64,000 nucleotides of DNA from Paenibacillus sp. JNUCC-31 (GTDB lineage: Bacteria; Bacillota; Bacilli; Paenibacillales; Paenibacillaceae): NCBI RefSeq assembly GCF_014844075.1, contig NZ_CP062165.1:5704001-5768000 (forward strand), in the 5' to 3' direction. Each line of letters opens with the position of its first letter. Within the stretch, counting starts at the first letter, position 1. Position numbers and translations under genes: made by a program. Below, in pieces: positions 61,058-64,000 of this stretch. The notes under the pieces were generated by a model, which saw only the letters and a list, made by a program, of their open reading frames with translations, did not search any database and was not told the DNA's origin.

Positions 61058-62236
61058 ATGCCCATGTTGCTCGAAATGAAGCCTGATCAACGAGAAGAAA
61101 CGATATATACGCAAGAGGTAATAGCAGCCAGATTGGGTCAAGAGGAAAAGGTAGCAGTTACTTCGAGAAATCAAGTTCACTTAAGGGACTATTGTCGTAA
61201 AGTTCCCATGGTTGGGATTCACACAACCTGTGGGGAAGCGGCTGGCATGCTAAATAAGGATCAGGAGTATCCCTGTATTGTATTATGTGACGATCAGATG
61301 CATCCGCTTGGTCTATTAATGCGGGAAACATTATACAAGATTTTGAATGGGCGCTTTGCTGCGGATTTGTTTTATCACAAGCCTATTTCGCGTATTTCTG
61401 ATTCATCCCCAGTTATTGTAGATGTTGGCATGGATGCTTTAGGTATTATTGATATTGCTCTGTCTCGAAGTGAAAAGCAGTTCTACGATTGTTTAATCCT
61501 AACGGAAGAGCATAAAGTATTGGGCGTGCTTACGATGCGGGATGTGATGTCCTTGTCTCGCAGACTTCAGCACAAGGCTGGTGAAGAGCGTACACACATC
61601 ATTAAAGACAGTCGGCAAGAAATTTCCGGAATTAATGATTCGATCACCCATCTCGTACAGGCTGCATGGAATGCAGGAGAAGAAGCCCAACAGATTATGA
61701 AATGGTCAGAGCAAGGGGAGAAGAGTCTGCTGCTGGTTGACGCTTCGTATAACCGCGTACATCAGCATATGGAAGGACAACGACAACATGCCAGTGAGAT
61801 GTTGACTTCGATTGAAACAGGAGCCAAGATGGCGCGTTCCATTCGCTCTCTCGCAGATCAGAGTGGGTTGCTTGCCATGAATGCTTCAATTGAGGCGGCT
61901 CATGCGGGTGAGTATGGACTTGGGTTCCAGGTCGTCGCAGGTGAGATTCGTGCTCTGGCCAGACAAACCCGAGAGGTTGCGGGCAATATGTCTTCTTTGC
62001 TGGAGAATATAGGTGAATTGACTCAACAGACTGTGGAACTGGTTAGGGCAAGCTCAGCTGAAATCGACGACAGTTCGGTACATGTAACCGCAGGAGAGAT
62101 GGCATTTAAACAACTGAGCACCTCAGTGGAAGGCATGTCCCGCATTGCAGAGGGGATTGCCACCGAAGGCAAGAAAGCCGGAGAAATGGCGGAACATATT
62201 AACAGGAAGCTTCAGGATATGGTAACTGATTCGTAA
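61058..62236 (+). CDS. Soluble CBS-domain protein with chemoreceptor signalling domain
   Basis: A 392-residue cytosolic protein. CBS-like repeats cover about residues 50-175 (TCGEAAGMLNKDQEYPCIVL and CLILTEEHKVLGVLTMRDV), and residues 200-385 form an MCP signalling helix hairpin with the tip SIEAAHAGEYGLGFQVVA. No membrane segment is present. ATG 61058 is chosen because AAGGAG (61041-61046) lies upstream. It is encoded inside the phosphate-response block behind PhoP boxes. It may link adenyl-nucleotide sensing to CheA or another partner. Confidence 0.85.
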   Translation: MPMLLEMKPDQREETIYTQEVIAARLGQEEKVAVTSRNQVHLRDYCRKVPMVGIHTTCGEAAGMLNKDQEYPCIVLCDDQMHPLGLLMRETLYKILNGRFAADLFYHKPISRISDSSPVIVDVGMDALGIIDIALSRSEKQFYDCLILTEEHKVLGVLTMRDVMSLSRRLQHKAGEERTHIIKDSRQEISGINDSITHLVQAAWNAGEEAQQIMKWSEQGEKSLLLVDASYNRVHQHMEGQRQHASEMLTSIETGAKMARSIRSLADQSGLLAMNASIEAAHAGEYGLGFQVVAGEIRALARQTREVAGNMSSLLENIGELTQQTVELVRASSAEIDDSSVHVTAGEMAFKQLSTSVEGMSRIAEGIATEGKKAGEMAEHINRKLQDMVTDS

Positions 62237-62329
62237 CCATTAATTCCTGCGGGAACGGGTTTAGACATTCCAGACATCATTCATTATCCGTGATTGGATC
62301 AATCATGGATGGCTGTGAAAGATGTCTTT

Positions 62330-62391
62330 TTTACATTCCGTTAACATGAAAGTGATACTGTTTTTACAATGAGAAGGTAGGATGTTATAGA
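62330..62391 (+). promoter_or_regulatory. PhoP-box array and promoter of pstB
   Basis: TTTACA (62330), TTAACA (62341), degenerate GTGATA (62352) and TTTACA (62363) are 11 bases apart. The last one doubles as a -35, 17 bases before TATAGA (62386-62391). This is a complete PhoP-activated promoter pattern. Confidence 0.7.
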
Positions 62392-62476
62392 TGGCCAAAA
62401 GCCAAGTCTGATTATTGGCATCGGTCAACGTAAAGGGAGTCTGGTTGTCCCTGCAGCGAAGGAGAAGTGAACATCC

Positions 62477-63232
62477 ATGAAGGATCTCATTCATATTGAT
62501 GGACTAAATCTATACTATGATACGCATCACGCGCTTAAAAATATATCGATGGATCTGCCCGAGAGAACGGTTACTGCGTTTATCGGACCATCAGGTTGCG
62601 GTAAATCTACCTTGCTTCGTACGCTGAACCGGATGAATGATATGATTCCGGGCGTGCGTGTGGAAGGACAAGTTATGTTGGACGGTTCCGACATTTATAG
62701 CAATGAGATTGAAGTGGAGACGCTGCGCAAAAGGGTTGGTATGGTGTTTCAGCAGCCTAACCCTTTTCCAAAATCCATTTACGATAACGTAGCTTATGGA
62801 CCACGCCTTCATGGGGTGACCAACAAGGCCGAACTGGATCAGCTGGTTGAGCAGAGTCTTGTGCATGCTGCACTGTGGGATGAAGTGAAAGATGTGCTCA
62901 AAAAATCGGCACTCAGTCTGTCCGGTGGACAACAGCAGCGTCTTTGTATTGCACGTGCCCTGGCTGTGCAACCTGACGTTCTGCTGATGGATGAAGCGAC
63001 GTCTGCACTAGATCCAATCTCGACGCTCAAAATTGAGGAACTGGTCAAAGAGTTGCATCATAAGTACACGATTGTGATGGTAACGCACAACATGCACCAG
63101 GCAGCAAGGGTATCGGGTCGTACTGTTTTTTTCCTGAATGGGGAAGTGGTCGAGGCAGCTGATACAGAAACTTTATTTTCCACACCGCAGGATTCCCGGA
63201 CCGAGGATTATATATCCGGACGGTTCGGATAA
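62477..63232 (+). CDS. pstB: Phosphate ABC transporter ATP-binding protein PstB
   Basis: A 251-residue ATPase. Walker A is GPSGCGKST, the signature is LSGGQQQRL, and Walker B is [12 protein letters not shown], followed by [12 protein letters not shown]. The [16 protein letters not shown] segment is typical of PstB. It powers high-affinity phosphate uptake. pstS, pstC and pstA are not next to it and do not occur in this window, so either they lie elsewhere or this is a second pstB. Confidence 0.93.
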   Translation: MKDLIHIDGLNLYYDTHHALKNISMDLPERTVTAFIGPSGCGKSTLLRTLNRMNDMIPGVRVEGQVMLDGSDIYSNEIEVETLRKRVGMVFQQPNPFPKSIYDNVAYGPRLHGVTNKAELDQLVEQSLVHAALWDEVKDVLKKSALSLSGGQQQRLCIARALAVQPDVLLMDEATSALDPISTLKIEELVKELHHKYTIVMVTHNMHQAARVSGRTVFFLNGEVVEAADTETLFSTPQDSRTEDYISGRFG

Positions 63233-63295
63233 TCAAGCCAAGTTCGAACAATCCCGGTGTGTCCGGAGATGATGGATAAGGAGGACATGAAACCT

Positions 63296-63955
63296 ATGAT
63301 TCGCAGAAAAGAATTTGATCAAGAGCTGGAGGAACTGCGCACACTGCTTCGGCAAATGGGTGAGCATGTAGGAACGGCACTGGATGGGGCCATTGAAAGT
63401 TTACAAACGATGGATGCCGAGAAAGCTCAGGTCATCATCAAGAATGATGCGAATCTGAATGCCCTGGAAGACAAGATTATGGAACTGGGTTCCAAGCTTA
63501 TCATTACACAACAGCCGGTAGCGAAGGATCTGCGACGTATTATCGTTGCTTTCAAAATCTCAAGTGATCTGGAACGGATGGGCGATCTTGCACTGGATGT
63601 AGCGAAGGTGACACTTCGTATGGAGGGACAGCAGCTTATTAAACCTCTTGTAGACATTCCAAGAATGGCGGAAATCGTCAAAGCGATGGTTGATGAATCC
63701 ATTGAATCCTTCCTGAAGGAAAATACGGACCTAGCCTACAAAATGGCTCAGACGGATGATCAGGTTGACCAATTGTACAGTCATATGATCAGTGACCTCT
63801 ACTCGTTCATGACAGACCATCCGAATAAAGCGTCCCAGGCCATGCTTCTAATGATGGTTGGACGTTATATCGAACGGATTGGTGACCATGCAACAAACAT
63901 TGGTGAAAGTACAGTATATCTGGTAACAGGCAAACGCCCGGATCTCAATCAGTAG
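63296..63955 (+). CDS. phoU: Phosphate signalling regulator PhoU
   Basis: A 219-residue protein of two three-helix bundles, each with the metal-binding E-x-x-x-D-x-x-x-D-type motif: SDLERMGDLALDVAKV and RYIERIGDHATNIGE. It restrains Pho signalling and phosphate uptake with PstB. ATG 63296 is chosen because AAGGAGG lies 11 bases upstream; ATG 63287 is too close. It follows pstB by 63 bases. Confidence 0.92.
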   Translation: MIRRKEFDQELEELRTLLRQMGEHVGTALDGAIESLQTMDAEKAQVIIKNDANLNALEDKIMELGSKLIITQQPVAKDLRRIIVAFKISSDLERMGDLALDVAKVTLRMEGQQLIKPLVDIPRMAEIVKAMVDESIESFLKENTDLAYKMAQTDDQVDQLYSHMISDLYSFMTDHPNKASQAMLLMMVGRYIERIGDHATNIGESTVYLVTGKRPDLNQ

Positions 63956-64000
63956 TTCAACGGAGTACAGTGGTAATTAAAGAATGGTTTGTTTGAAATC

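Noticed and set aside
1..64000. tRNA, rRNA, CRISPR arrays and complete insertion sequences
   Set aside because: No cloverleaf-like segments with GTTCRAATC arms, no regularly spaced repeats of CRISPR type, and no transposase frame were seen by reading; a covariance-model search was not possible.

Overview
The window reads as a chromosomal segment of a spore-forming Firmicute, most likely Paenibacillus. Evidence: strong AGGAGG-type ribosome sites, TTG and GTG starts, a dense set of sporulation genes (CotJC fragment, YtrH, YtrI, YtvI, a five-gene YheC/YheD-like array), and Bacillales-type synteny around dnaE, accDA, pyk, citZ-icd-mdh and pho. No rRNA, tRNA, CRISPR array or intact insertion sequence was seen.

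Bases 1 to about 20,900 are the right-hand part of a siphovirus-type prophage. In order they carry the end of the terminase, portal, prohead protease, HK97-type capsid, connector and tail-completion genes, major tail protein, two tail-assembly chaperone frames, two small zinc-binding proteins (one Com-like), a 1486-residue tape measure protein, a distal tail protein, a fibre cassette, a tail-associated protein with a histidine-rich HxH region, a reverse-strand secreted 'moron' gene, holin and amidase endolysin. The end carries a YolD-like gene, an Xre regulator and a stand-alone S24-like domain. The prophage stops abruptly against the last 69 codons of the spore-coat gene cotJC, so it appears to interrupt that gene, much as skin and SPbeta interrupt sporulation genes in Bacillus. 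The distal tail protein itself appears to be split, with the fibre cassette between its two halves.

From 21.2 to 25 kb a leftward operon encodes a TPP-dependent enzyme, a carboxymuconolactone-decarboxylase-like protein, a small STAS-like protein and a ketosynthase-III homologue that keeps the catalytic Cys but lacks the His and Asn. It looks like a small unassigned biosynthetic locus. A Gfo/Idh oxidoreductase and a HAD phosphatase follow, then a decayed region with a MarR remnant.

From 27.7 to 34.1 kb there are five consecutive ATP-grasp paralogues of the spore-coat-associated YheC/YheD family. Then come a YlbF-family gene, a small membrane protein behind a SigE-like promoter, ytoI, ytpI, ytrI and ytrH, dnaE (with two unusual low-complexity insertions), pgpA, accD-accA, pyk, a thioesterase, fxsA, ytvI, and the TCA genes citZ, icd and mdh. 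The last part holds a diguanylate cyclase, a short-chain dehydrogenase, a truncated cupin, and a phosphate-response block: phoR, phoP, a soluble CBS/chemoreceptor-like protein, pstB and phoU. Three arrays of PhoP-box-like hexamers with 11-bp spacing lie before phoP, the CBS/MCP gene and pstB, which suggests that PhoP controls all three.
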